40,857 bases of DNA from an uncultured Collinsella sp. GTDB taxonomy: Bacteria > Actinomycetota > Coriobacteriia > Coriobacteriales > Coriobacteriaceae. Both the position numbers and the translations under genes were made by a program. The notes beneath the pieces are model-generated. The model was not told the origin of the DNA and made no database searches. It saw only the letters and a list, made by a program, of their open reading frames with translations. Positions 30,482 through 38,475 of this stretch are shown here, one piece after another (within the stretch, counting starts at the first letter, position 1; each line of letters opens with the position of its first letter). The stretch is from NCBI GenBank assembly GCA_902478545.1, contig CABSLA010000013.1:1-40857 (forward strand). Direction: 5' to 3'.

Positions 30482-31606
30482 ATGGCACGTGTGCACAACT
30501 TCTCAGCTGGCCCGGCCGCACTGCCTACAAGCGTGCTCGCCGAGATCGCCGACGAGATGATGGACTACCGCGGTTGCGGCATGTCCGTGCTCGAGATGAG
30601 CCATCGATCTAGCATGTACCAGCAGATCATCGACGACGCCGAGGCAACCCTGCGTCGCCTGCTGAGCATCCCCGACAACTACCGCGTCCTGTTTTTGCAG
30701 GGCGGCGCCACACTGCAGTTTGCGGGCATCCCCATGAACCTCATGCGCCGCGGCCGCGCCGGCTACATCGTGACCGGCAACTTTGCCAACAAGGCATACA
30801 AAGAAGCCGCCAAGTACGGTGAGGCTGTGCTGCTCGCGAGCTCCGAGGACACCAACTTCGATCGCATCCCCGACATGGCCGACATAAACGCGCGCATTGC
30901 CGCCGAGACCGCGGGCGACGGGCTCGACTACGTCTACATCTGCCAGAACAACACTATCTTTGGCACCATGTACCACGAGCTGCCCGCTTGCGGCGATGTG
31001 CCGCTGGTCGCCGATGTCTCGAGCTGCTTTCTGTCGCAGCCGCTCGACGTTGAGCGCTACGGGCTCATTTACGCCGGCGCGCAGAAAAACGCCGGTGCCG
31101 CGGGCGTGACCGTGGTCATCGTGCGCGACGACCTCATCGCCGACGGCCCCGCCTTTGCGCAGACGCCGCAGTACATGGACCTTAAGACCCAGGCCGCAAA
31201 GGACTCCATGCTCAACACGCCCAACACCTTTGGCATCTACGTGTGCGGCAAGGTGTTCCACTGGGTCGAGCAAACCGGCGGACTTGCAGCCATGGCCGAG
31301 CGAAACTGGGCCAAGGCCAATCTGCTCTATGACCTGCTCGAGCACAGCGAGCTGTTCCATGGCACCACGCAGGCCGACAGCCGCTCCATCGCCAACGTCA
31401 CCTTCCGCACCGGCGACGCCGAACTCGACGCGGCCTTTGTCGCAGGCGCGGCCGAGCACCAGATTCAAAACGTCAAGGGCCATCGTCTGGTGGGCGGCAT
31501 GCGCGCCAGCGTCTACAACGCCGTAACCATGGAGGACGTGCAGGCCCTGGCCTCGTACATGAAGGACTTCGAAGCACAGCATAGTTTGAGTCCGCGATCT
31601 AACTAG
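30482..31606 (+). CDS. serC: Phosphoserine aminotransferase
   Basis: Second step of serine synthesis: PLP-dependent transamination of 3-phosphohydroxypyruvate with glutamate. The protein has 374 residues. It opens with HNFSAGPAALPTSVL (5-19). It has FLQGGATLQFAGIPMN (71-86), DVSSCFLSQPLDV and the PLP-binding Lys202 in YAGAQKNAGAAGVT, then TPNTFGIYVCGKVFHWVE and the C-terminal GHRLVGGMRASVYNA. The start ATG has GGGGGA upstream. It is followed 69 bases later by serA with its own ribosome binding site, so the two form the usual serCA operon. Confidence 0.97.
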   Translation: MARVHNFSAGPAALPTSVLAEIADEMMDYRGCGMSVLEMSHRSSMYQQIIDDAEATLRRLLSIPDNYRVLFLQGGATLQFAGIPMNLMRRGRAGYIVTGNFANKAYKEAAKYGEAVLLASSEDTNFDRIPDMADINARIAAETAGDGLDYVYICQNNTIFGTMYHELPACGDVPLVADVSSCFLSQPLDVERYGLIYAGAQKNAGAAGVTVVIVRDDLIADGPAFAQTPQYMDLKTQAAKDSMLNTPNTFGIYVCGKVFHWVEQTGGLAAMAERNWAKANLLYDLLEHSELFHGTTQADSRSIANVTFRTGDAELDAAFVAGAAEHQIQNVKGHRLVGGMRASVYNAVTMEDVQALASYMKDFEAQHSLSPRSN

Positions 31607-31675
31607 CCCGCAATCCGCGGGCCGACCAGCCACTTCAAACCACTTCTTTTAGACAAACCTGCTAAGGAGTTTTCC

Positions 31676-32839
31676 ATGCGCAAGATCAAAACCATCGATG
31701 ACATTACCAAAGACGGCAAAGTCGAGTTTGGCGAGGGCTACGAGTTTGTGGGCACAGCCGAGGAGGCCGACGCCATCCTGATGCGCTCCACCGACCTGCA
31801 CGGCTACGAGCTGCCCGAGGGCATCCGCGCCATCGCCCGCTGCGGCGCCGGCGTCAACAACATCCCCGTCGAGGAGTACGCCAAGAAGGGCGTCGTCGTC
31901 TTTAACTCCCCCGGCGCCAATAGCAATGCCGTCAAGGAGCTCGTCCTGGGCATGCTGGTGCTCTCGAGCCGCGGCGTAGTACAGTCGATGAACTGGGTGC
32001 GCGACAACGCCGACGACCCCGAGATTCAGGTCGATGCCGAAAAGGCCAAGAAGGCCTTTGTGGGCCGCGAGCTCAAGGGCAAGCGCATCGGCGTCATCGG
32101 TCTGGGCAACGTGGGCTCCAAGGTCGCCAACGCCTGCGTCGATCTGGGCATGGACGTCTACGGCTACGACCCGTTCATTTCCGTTGAGCACGCGTGGGTG
32201 CTGAGCCGCGAGGTGCAGCGCGTGGGCACGCTCGAGGATCTGTGCCGCGGCTGCGACTACCTTACCGTGCACGTGCCCAGCAAGGCAGACACCATCGGCA
32301 TGATCAGCACCGAGCAGATTAACCTGCTGGCCCCGGGAGCCGTGCTCATCAACTACGCACGCGAGACCATCATTGACGAGGACGCCGTCGACGCCGCCCT
32401 GTGCGAGGGCAAGCTCAGCTGGTTTAGCTGCGACTTTGCCACGCCCAAGACTGTCAAGATGCCGAACACGTTTATCACCACGCACTCGGGCGCCGGCACC
32501 GGCGAGGCCGAGGCCAACTGCGCCGATATGGCCATCAGCGAGCTCAAGGATTACCTGGAGAACGGTAACATCGCCCACAGCGTCAACTACCCCGCCTGCA
32601 GCATGGGCAAGGCGCGCGCCGCAAGCCGCATCGCCTGTCTGCACGCCAACGTGCCCAACATGATCGGCCAGATCACGGCAATCCTGGCCAAGGACAATGC
32701 CAACGTGCAGCGTATGACCAACGAGTCTGCCGGCGAGAACGCCTACACCATGTTCGACACCGACGAGCACCTGGACAGCAGCACCATCGAGGCGCTCAAG
32801 CAGATTCCGTCGATGTATCGCGTGCGCGTGATCAAATAG
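31676..32839 (+). CDS. serA: D-3-phosphoglycerate dehydrogenase with C-terminal ACT domain
   Basis: First and feedback-controlled step of serine synthesis: NAD-dependent oxidation of 3-phosphoglycerate. The protein has 387 residues, the short form without the intervening domain of long SerA. The nucleotide-binding motif is IGVIGLGNVGSKVA (138-151, GLGNVG at 142-147). Catalytic residues lie in INYARETIIDE (Arg-Glu) and FITTHSGAGTGEAEANC (His). The substrate part has CGAGVNNIPVEEYAKKGVVVFNSPGANSNAVKEL. The last 75 residues (from SRIACLHANVPNMIGQITAI) are an ACT domain for serine control. AAGGAG precedes the start. Two hairpins, the second a terminator, follow the stop. Confidence 0.97.
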   Translation: MRKIKTIDDITKDGKVEFGEGYEFVGTAEEADAILMRSTDLHGYELPEGIRAIARCGAGVNNIPVEEYAKKGVVVFNSPGANSNAVKELVLGMLVLSSRGVVQSMNWVRDNADDPEIQVDAEKAKKAFVGRELKGKRIGVIGLGNVGSKVANACVDLGMDVYGYDPFISVEHAWVLSREVQRVGTLEDLCRGCDYLTVHVPSKADTIGMISTEQINLLAPGAVLINYARETIIDEDAVDAALCEGKLSWFSCDFATPKTVKMPNTFITTHSGAGTGEAEANCADMAISELKDYLENGNIAHSVNYPACSMGKARAASRIACLHANVPNMIGQITAILAKDNANVQRMTNESAGENAYTMFDTDEHLDSSTIEALKQIPSMYRVRVIK

Positions 32840-32851
32840 CGCCGGCTGATC

Positions 32852-32884
32852 TGACGGGCAGTTCCCCATGTGGCCTGCCCGTCA
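32852..32884 (+). other. Hairpin between serA and its terminator
   Basis: TGACGGGCAG pairs with CTGCCCGTCA across 13 bases. No T tract. It comes 12 bases after the serA stop and 17 bases before the terminator. Confidence 0.6.
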
Positions 32885-32901
32885 CTGACATTGAATGCCC
32901 G

Positions 32902-32938
32902 CAGGGGCGCCTTTCGCACGAGAGGCGCCCCTGTTTTT
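32902..32938 (+). terminator. Terminator of serCA
   Basis: CAGGGGCGCCT pairs with AGGCGCCCCTG around a ten-base loop, followed by TTTTTGT. Confidence 0.9.
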
Positions 32939-33016
32939 GTGAGCGCTCCATTAAATGCACCGAGCCGCTTCTTGGCATACAATCTGTATGTTGACCTAAC
33001 TATCTGTGAGGTGCCT

Positions 33017-34237
33017 ATGGTTGATACAGATTTTGCTTGGCGGCTTACGCAAGGGCTCGTGCGGATCGACAGTTCCGACCCAGGTGCGTATGAGGGCGAG
33101 ATTGAACGCTATATCAAAGCGTTGGTTGAGGAACGGTTGGCGCAGCTGAGCCATCCGGTACTCGATGCCGTGCAGATTGCAGAGCACGAAGTACTCCCCG
33201 GACGCCGCAATCTAATGGTCACCGTGCCGGGCCAAAGCGACGAGGCGCGACTCATCTACATCTGCCACATGGATACCGTCACCCTGGGCGATGGCTGGGA
33301 CGCGGACACGCCGCCGCTCGGGGCGGTTGTGCGCAACAACAAACTCTATGGCCGTGGCACCTGCGACATGAAGGGTGGCCTGGCCTGCGCCATTGCCGCA
33401 CTGGTCCATACGCTCGAGCGCGTGGCGGCGGATGGCGCGCTACCCCGCCGCGGCTTTTCGCTCATCTGCTCGGTCGACGAAGAGGACTTTATGCGAGGCT
33501 CCGAGGCAGCCATCGATGCCGGCTGGGTCGGTTCGCGCGAATGGGTGCTGGACACCGAGCCCACCGACGGACAGATCCAGGTGGCGCACAAGGGGCGTAC
33601 GTGGTTCGAGATTGAAATGGCTGGCGTGACGGCACACGCGAGCCAGCCTTGGAAGGGCGCCGATGCCGTCGCCGCCATGGCCGAGGCCGTCTGCGCGCTG
33701 CGCCATGCGTTCGCAGCGCTGCCCGCGCACGATGAGCTGGGGCCTTCGACCATCACGTTTGGCCAAATCGAGGGCGGATATCGCCCCTATGTCGTGCCCG
33801 ACCACGCTAAGGTCTGGGTCGATATGCGCCTGACCCCGCCGACTGATACGGCCGCCGCGACGCGCATGGTAGAGCAGGCCATTGTCGCTGCCGAAGCCGC
33901 GGTCCCCGGCTGCCATGGAAGCTATACCGTGACAGGCGACCGCCCCGCCATCGAGCGCGATCCAGCCTCTCCCCTTCTAGCTGCACTCAAGCGCGCCGCC
34001 GATGGCGTGACGGACGCGGACACGACCGTCGGCTTCTTTACCGGCTACACCGATACCGCCGTCATTGCCGGCAAGACAGGCAACCGCAATTGTATGAGCT
34101 ACGGCCCCGGCTCGTTGGCGCTCGCACACAAGCCCGACGAGTATGTGCCCCATGCCGATATCGTTCGCTGCCAAAACGTGCTCATCGCGCTTGCCGATAA
34201 CACGCTCTGGGACGCAAGCGGCCAAGTTGGGGCATAA
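33017..34237 (+). CDS. M20 family metallopeptidase / deacylase (ArgE/DapE-like)
   Basis: A protein of 406 residues of the M20 zinc-dependent amidohydrolases. Metal ligands by family pattern: H84 (with D86) in YICHMDTVTLG, D117 in YGRGTCDMKGG, the E155-E156 pair in CSVDEEDFM, the Asp of VLDTEPTDG, and the His of EYVPHADIV near the C-terminus. The dimerisation (lid) domain lies between about 190 and 300 (VTAHASQPWKGADAVAAMAE). Substrate could be a dipeptide, acetylornithine-like or succinyl compound; not decidable here. The start ATG has GAGGTG just upstream. It is followed 39 bases later by the DUF1015-like gene, probably one unit. Confidence 0.9.
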   Translation: MVDTDFAWRLTQGLVRIDSSDPGAYEGEIERYIKALVEERLAQLSHPVLDAVQIAEHEVLPGRRNLMVTVPGQSDEARLIYICHMDTVTLGDGWDADTPPLGAVVRNNKLYGRGTCDMKGGLACAIAALVHTLERVAADGALPRRGFSLICSVDEEDFMRGSEAAIDAGWVGSREWVLDTEPTDGQIQVAHKGRTWFEIEMAGVTAHASQPWKGADAVAAMAEAVCALRHAFAALPAHDELGPSTITFGQIEGGYRPYVVPDHAKVWVDMRLTPPTDTAAATRMVEQAIVAAEAAVPGCHGSYTVTGDRPAIERDPASPLLAALKRAADGVTDADTTVGFFTGYTDTAVIAGKTGNRNCMSYGPGSLALAHKPDEYVPHADIVRCQNVLIALADNTLWDASGQVGA

Positions 34238-34276
34238 TAAGCCGCGAACAAACCGACTCGCGCGTTAGGACCGCCC

Positions 34277-34960
34277 ATGAAAGCACTTCCGTTTCCCTGC
34301 ATCCGCCCGGCTCAGGACCGTGTGCTCGAGGCGCTGCCTGCGATGGGCGGTATCCTGAGCGGCAACGACGCCCTGCGCGGCGCCATTGCTGACGGCCTAA
34401 TGCTCAAGGATCCAGGCGCGGCGTATTACGTGTACGAATGCTCGGGCGAGCCGGGACGTGTGACGGGTGTCGTGGCGATCTGCCCGACGAGTGTAGTTGC
34501 GGGCGACAAGGGCGATGCCAGCGCCGACGTGGCCGCCGCCGCGCGCGCGATCGCCGAGCTCAAGGTGCAGCCGCGCCCCGTGTCGCTCGCCTACGAGGCC
34601 TCGCCCGTCATGGATATCATCCTGGGCGCTGCCAAAGAGGGCGCCTCGCTCTACGCCGTCACCGATCCTGCGGGCATTACGCACCACGTGTGGGAGGTCA
34701 AGCGCGAGGACGCCGTCGGGGCCATCCGCGCTATGCTCGACCAAGCACCGGAGCCGGCACTGGCCGACGACCCCGCCTACGCCGCCGCGCTGACCGGGGC
34801 GTCGCAGCTGCTGGCCGATGAGGCCCGTTCCGCCGGAACGTACACCGGCAAGGAGCCGTTCAACTTTACCGTTGCCGTGCTCTTCCCCGCTGCGCAGGTC
34901 AGCGGCGGCGCGCCGCAGGTTCCGACAGGTCTGCTCACGCACCAGGTCGCGCGGTTCTAG
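34277..34960 (+). CDS. DUF1015-like protein, short and lacking the usual DGHHR motif
   Basis: A protein of 227 residues. It opens with MKALPFPCIRPAQDRVLEAL, like the KPFKGLRP opening of DUF1015 proteins, and ends with TGKEPFNFTVAVLFPAAQVS, like the GxxxYNYFLAVLFPDDQL segment of that family. Between them, where DUF1015 members have a conserved DGHHR, this protein reads ADDPAYAAALTG. The family is normally about 400 residues, so the C-terminal half is missing and the motif is lost. DUF1015 genes are often found next to serA/serC, as here. Function unknown; the relationship is by memory of the family. Confidence 0.5.
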   Translation: MKALPFPCIRPAQDRVLEALPAMGGILSGNDALRGAIADGLMLKDPGAAYYVYECSGEPGRVTGVVAICPTSVVAGDKGDASADVAAAARAIAELKVQPRPVSLAYEASPVMDIILGAAKEGASLYAVTDPAGITHHVWEVKREDAVGAIRAMLDQAPEPALADDPAYAAALTGASQLLADEARSAGTYTGKEPFNFTVAVLFPAAQVSGGAPQVPTGLLTHQVARF

Positions 34961-35005
34961 CAAGACCAGACCGCCCAGCACAAAAATCGGCAGCTCAACA
35001 AACAG

Positions 35006-35046
35006 GGGGCGGAGATGCAGCAGGTACATGCATCTCCGCCCCTTTT
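35006..35046. terminator. Terminator after the DUF1015-like gene (bidirectional)
   Basis: GGGGCGGAGATGCA pairs perfectly over 14 bases with TGCATCTCCGCCCC, then TTTTG. It lies between convergent genes (ends at 34960 and 35090). Confidence 0.85.
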
Positions 35047-35089
35047 GCGTCGAGAAGTTATGCCGGCGACCCGTGCCGCCGCGCTCGCG

Positions 35090-35725
35090 TTATCCGCGCT
35101 GCGGACCTGCAGTAGCCACAAGCGGTTCAAGCCCCAGCTCGCGCGCGTAATCCTCCTGCGTAAAAATCTCAATCAGCTCAAACGTACCGGCCTCGTCGTC
35201 AAACACGAAATGTAGCACCGAGCAGTTGCCCGGCACACGATCGCGCTCGTCGGCCGCCGCACCCTTCACGTGGTCCATGAACTCCTTGATGGCCGATCCG
35301 TGGCTCACCGCGAGGACGCACTCGTGGTCCGGGCGTCGCATAAGATCGGTCAACGTCGCCACCATGCGCTCGCGCACCTGCATCTGGCCCTCGCCGCCAA
35401 ATTGACGATAGAAATCGCGCCACGGGCGCTCGGGCATGAGCATCACGCGCTCGGCCTCAAAGTCGCCAAAGAACCACTCACGCAGGCCGTCCAGGCGCTC
35501 GTACGCCAAGCCCGGCCACAAGTTGGCGATAGTCTGCTCGGTGCGATGAAGCGTGGAGGTGTAGGCATGATCGGGCTCAATGCCGCGCGCACGTAAAAAC
35601 ATGCCGGCGCGCGCCGCCTGGTCGCAACCCAACTGCGTAAGCGGCGAATCACTCCACCCCTGAATGATACGCTTAAGGTTGAATATCGTCTGTCCATGAC
35701 GGACCAGATACAGATCTTTATTCAT
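35090..35725 (-). CDS. Histidine phosphatase family protein (phosphoglycerate mutase-like), copy 2
   Basis: A protein of 211 residues with the phosphohistidine motif LYLVRHGQTIFN (RHG) and the second His in LAVSHGSAIKEF. It also has GWSDSPLTQLGCDQA and LREWFFGDFEAE. The same plan occurs in the upstream neighbour (about half of the positions identical by eye in the first 140 residues), so the two are a tandem duplication. It may dephosphorylate sugar phosphates or other small phosphates. The start ATG has AAAGGA upstream; a longer frame reaches into the upstream gene. The gap between the two genes is 17 bases. Confidence 0.9.
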   Translation of the reverse strand: MNKDLYLVRHGQTIFNLKRIIQGWSDSPLTQLGCDQAARAGMFLRARGIEPDHAYTSTLHRTEQTIANLWPGLAYERLDGLREWFFGDFEAERVMLMPERPWRDFYRQFGGEGQMQVRERMVATLTDLMRRPDHECVLAVSHGSAIKEFMDHVKGAAADERDRVPGNCSVLHFVFDDEAGTFELIEIFTQEDYARELGLEPLVATAGPQRG

Positions 35726-35742
35726 AGGGGTCCTTTCGTTCG

Positions 35743-36285
35743 TTACCAACCCAAGAGCGAAAACGCCCCGTCGCAATAGCCAAAATGAAGCACGGCACCG
35801 TTGTCGGGCAGCTCTCCCCCGCCAGTCACATACTCAAGAAACTCCTGGCAGGCTGAGCCATGGGAAACCGCCAGCACGCAGTCGTGCTGCGGCCTGGCCA
35901 TGATGCGGGACAGCGCCGCGACCATGCGCGACTGAAGCTGCACTTCCGACTCGCCGCCAAAGGCCACCGGATAATCGCCCCAGGGCTGCGGCGGCATCTC
36001 GCGATTTGATGTGCCCTCCAGCGAGCCAAAATGCCACTCACGCAGGTCATCGACCAGCTCAATGGAACGGCCCTCGCCAACGATAAGCTCGGCCGTATGC
36101 CGCGCCCGGCCCAACGGCGAGGAATACACATGATCAAAGGCCACGCCACGCGCCGCAAACGCCGTACGCGCCGTCAGCGCCTGCTCGCGCCCACGCGCCG
36201 TAAGCGGCGAATCGTGCCAGCCCTGCAAAATGCTCTGCACATTGAGCTCAGTCTGCCCATGCCGCACCAAATACAAATCTGCCAC
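35743..36285 (-). CDS. Histidine phosphatase family protein (phosphoglycerate mutase-like), copy 1
   Basis: A protein of 180 residues starting at GTG with AGGAGG close upstream. R8-H9-G10 in MADLYLVRHGQTELN is the catalytic RHG, and the second His lies in LAVSHGSACQEF. QGWHDSPLTARGREQA, VYSSPLGRARHTAELI and LREWHFGSLEG are shared with the downstream copy. It is shorter at the C-terminus than copy 2. The pair is probably one operon, read from a promoter near 36290-36340. Confidence 0.9.
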   Translation of the reverse strand: MADLYLVRHGQTELNVQSILQGWHDSPLTARGREQALTARTAFAARGVAFDHVYSSPLGRARHTAELIVGEGRSIELVDDLREWHFGSLEGTSNREMPPQPWGDYPVAFGGESEVQLQSRMVAALSRIMARPQHDCVLAVSHGSACQEFLEYVTGGGELPDNGAVLHFGYCDGAFSLLGW

Positions 36286-36300
36286 ACGCCCTCCTCTCGC

Positions 36301-36337
36301 ACCACCGCAAAGGGGACAAGCACCTTTGTGGTGGTTT
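36301..36337. repeat. Palindromic CCACCACAAAGG element, copy 7
   Basis: The left arm is slightly changed (CCACCGCAAAGG) and the loop reads GGACAAGCA. It lies 30 bases from the stop codon of the nitroreductase gene. Confidence 0.88.
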
Positions 36338-36367
36338 ACCGCCGGATCACACCGCGGTGACGCTCAA

Positions 36368-37039
36368 CTACACCAGCACGTCGGCGAGCGAACGCTTGGG
36401 TACGTGGTGCACCTGTGCCTCGTCGCGCCAATAATTGATGGAGCCATCGGGGTTGGAATCGATCGCATCGATCACCTGTATCTCGGCCGGAACGCCAAAG
36501 GCCATGATCAGCTTGAGCTCATACTTGTCGTTATCGAGCCCCATGGCATCGATCGCATGGGGCGTAAAGGCCTTGAACATGCAGGCTGCCACCTCGGGCG
36601 TGGCGCTGCGGGCGGCGAGCATCATCGTCTGCGCGGCAATGCCTGTGTCGACATCGGTAATGGGAGCGGCGGGCTTGCCCGGAACGGCGCGCTCGGCCAG
36701 AATCGCGATGTAGCCGGTCGGGCGCTCGCCCTCGGCAGGACCCGGCCAATCCTTAAGTGCGCCGGCCCATGCGAGCTCGTCAAATACACGCGCGCAATCC
36801 TCGGCACCGCTCACCACATGAAGACGAAGACGCTGAGCATTGGCACCACACGGGGTCAGGTGCGCCAGCTCCGCCAGCTCGAGCAAAAACTCGCGCGGCA
36901 CGCGCATGGACTCGTCAAAACGGCGGCACGTGCGGGCGCGGCGAACCAACGCATCAAACGCGTCCAAGCCGAGCTTTTCGCAACCCTGCTCTGCCATCGA
37001 TTCGACACTCGACGGTGCCTCGGGAACTGCTTCGTTCAT
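36368..37039 (-). CDS. Nitroreductase family protein
   Basis: A protein of 223 residues of the FMN-dependent nitroreductase fold. Landmarks are FDALVRRARTCRRFDES (31-47; the RRSxRxF-type opening), LAELAHLTPCGANAQRLRLHVV (57-78), ITDVDTGIAAQTMMLAA (near 128-145), and the C-terminal LIMAFGVPAEIQVI (IxxGxP-like). NAD(P)H-dependent reduction of nitro, quinone or flavin substrates; substrate unknown. The ATG at 37039 was chosen over a TTG four codons earlier because the GGGGG site fits it. The gene is monocistronic. Confidence 0.85.
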   Translation of the reverse strand: MNEAVPEAPSSVESMAEQGCEKLGLDAFDALVRRARTCRRFDESMRVPREFLLELAELAHLTPCGANAQRLRLHVVSGAEDCARVFDELAWAGALKDWPGPAEGERPTGYIAILAERAVPGKPAAPITDVDTGIAAQTMMLAARSATPEVAACMFKAFTPHAIDAMGLDNDKYELKLIMAFGVPAEIQVIDAIDSNPDGSINYWRDEAQVHHVPKRSLADVLV

Positions 37040-37274
37040 AGGGACCCCCAATACAAACCAATTGTCCTTAGGAAAATCTATCCTAAAACGTAGGCAATAA
37101 CGAACAGGGCTGCAATGTTCTACACCTGTTGAATAGAAAATCGCGACGTGGGGAACAACGGAAACAATTCAGGGCCTTTGGGTTACGTTTCGCCCTCCCC
37201 GACCCATACGCCAGCGCCTTTAGGCGATACTGGTTGTAACGATCAAGGCTTACGCCGCACGGAAAGGAGACATT

Positions 37275-37877
37275 ATGGGCATCTTTAAGAACGATGACCA
37301 AAAATCGAGCCAGTTTGGATTTGACGAGAAAAGCATGGCGGGCAAAGCCGTCAAGGCCGTACGCTGGATTTACGCCATCACGGGCGTCATGGCGCTCATT
37401 GCTGGTATCGCGCTGCTTTTTGCACCCGCCAAGTCCCTCGTCTTTTTGACGACTGTCCTGGGTTTTTACTTTGTAATCACCGCTGCCATCAGGCTGTTCA
37501 CTGCCATTTTTGAGCCGCTGCTGCCCACCGGCTGGCGCGTGACGAGCATCATCTCCAACCTGCTCATTATCTTGGGCGGCGTCATAATCCTGCGCAACCA
37601 GGCCTTCTCGACCGCGACGCTCACCACGATGGTGGTTATCGTGGCCGGCTTTGGCTGGATTGTCGAAGGTGTCATGTCCATTCTGGAGTCCGAGCTTTCG
37701 TCCAACCGCGCCCTCGCCATCCTGAGCGGCGCGCTCTCCATCATCGCCGGCATGTTCGTGTTTATCTATCCGCTGTGGTCGGCCAAGATGCTCGTCATCT
37801 TTAGCGGCGCCGCGCTGCTGGTGTTTGGCGTGACGCTGATTGTTCGCGCCATTCAATTTGGCAAAATGGTGCACTAG
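37275..37877 (+). CDS. HdeD-like DUF308 membrane protein
   Basis: A protein of 200 residues with a short charged N-terminal stretch (about 25 residues) and six membrane helices in three pairs (for example WIYAITGVMALIAGIALLFA, LTTVLGFYFVITAAIRLF, ALAILSGALSIIAGMFVFIY), the pattern of HdeD/DUF308 acid-resistance proteins. The start ATG has GGAAAGGAG upstream. The following gene begins directly after its stop codon, so they form one operon. Confidence 0.88.
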   Translation: MGIFKNDDQKSSQFGFDEKSMAGKAVKAVRWIYAITGVMALIAGIALLFAPAKSLVFLTTVLGFYFVITAAIRLFTAIFEPLLPTGWRVTSIISNLLIILGGVIILRNQAFSTATLTTMVVIVAGFGWIVEGVMSILESELSSNRALAILSGALSIIAGMFVFIYPLWSAKMLVIFSGAALLVFGVTLIVRAIQFGKMVH

Positions 37878-38360
37878 ATGCCTCGAACCCTTTTTATTGA
37901 CGCTGACGCCTGCCCGGTCACGCGCGAGTCAATCGACTGCGCGCGACGGGTGGGCGTCGCCGTTATTATCGCCGGCAACAGCACGCAGAACCTGGAACGT
38001 CACATTCGCCGCGACGACCCGCGCGATGCCGAGCACGCACGACGCGGCTTTTGGGTCTCGACGCTCGACGTGAGCGTGGGCGCCGATAGCGCCGACTTTG
38101 CCATTGTCGAGCGCCTGCAGGCGGGCGACGTGGTCGTGACGCAGGACATTGGCCTGGCGAGCATGGTGCTCGGGCGCGATGCCGCCGCCATCGGCGTGCG
38201 CGGGCGCGTCTACGACAAGGCGACCATCGACATGCGGCTGTTTATCCGCCACGAGGAAAAGAAGGTGCGCCGCGCAGGAGGACGCACCCGCGGGCCGGCA
38301 GCCTTCACCGGCGAAGACCGCGCCCGCTTTAAACGCAACCTCACCGAGCTGCTGCGCTAA
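37878..38360 (+). CDS. YaiI/YqxD family protein (DUF188, PIN-like fold)
   Basis: A protein of 160 residues of the DUF188 family. It opens with LFIDADACPVTRESIDCARR, and has DSADFAIVERLQAGDVVVTQDIGLASMVL (about 70-98) and a basic C-terminus (RRAGGRTRGPAAF). The Asp residues D8, D10, D70 (DSADF) and D90 (TQDIGLA) form the acidic site of a PIN-like nuclease fold, but the family has no settled function. It begins at the base after the HdeD-like stop codon, with no gap. It ends within a base of a palindromic element. Confidence 0.9.
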   Translation: MPRTLFIDADACPVTRESIDCARRVGVAVIIAGNSTQNLERHIRRDDPRDAEHARRGFWVSTLDVSVGADSADFAIVERLQAGDVVVTQDIGLASMVLGRDAAAIGVRGRVYDKATIDMRLFIRHEEKKVRRAGGRTRGPAAFTGEDRARFKRNLTELLR

Positions 38361-38415
38361 AACGAAAGGGTAGATTTTTGGGATATGCCTAAAAATCTAC
38401 CCTTAATTTCGTTTT
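38359..38415. repeat. AAAACGAAA...GGGTAGATTTTT palindromic element
   Basis: GGGTAGATTTTT pairs with AAAAATCTACCC around GGGATATGCCT, and AAAACGAAA pairs outside with TTTCGTTTT. The left arm begins with the TAA stop codon of the YaiI-like gene. Works as a terminator by form (T tract GTTTTAA on the plus strand). Confidence 0.8.
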
Positions 38416-38475
38416 AACGTACGACCAAAGCACGGGTCGTGGCAATGGTTTTAGCGGCCTATCCCAGATACCCAC

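Noticed and set aside
30503..32869. Long minus-strand frames opposite serC (376 codons) and serA (406 codons)
   Set aside because: Antisense of two well-supported biosynthetic genes; no motifs.
4256..36337. CRISPR array as an explanation for the repeated CCACCACAAAGG sequences
   Set aside because: Copies are palindromic, dispersed over 32 kb at gene ends, in both orientations and never regularly spaced; no cas gene is present.
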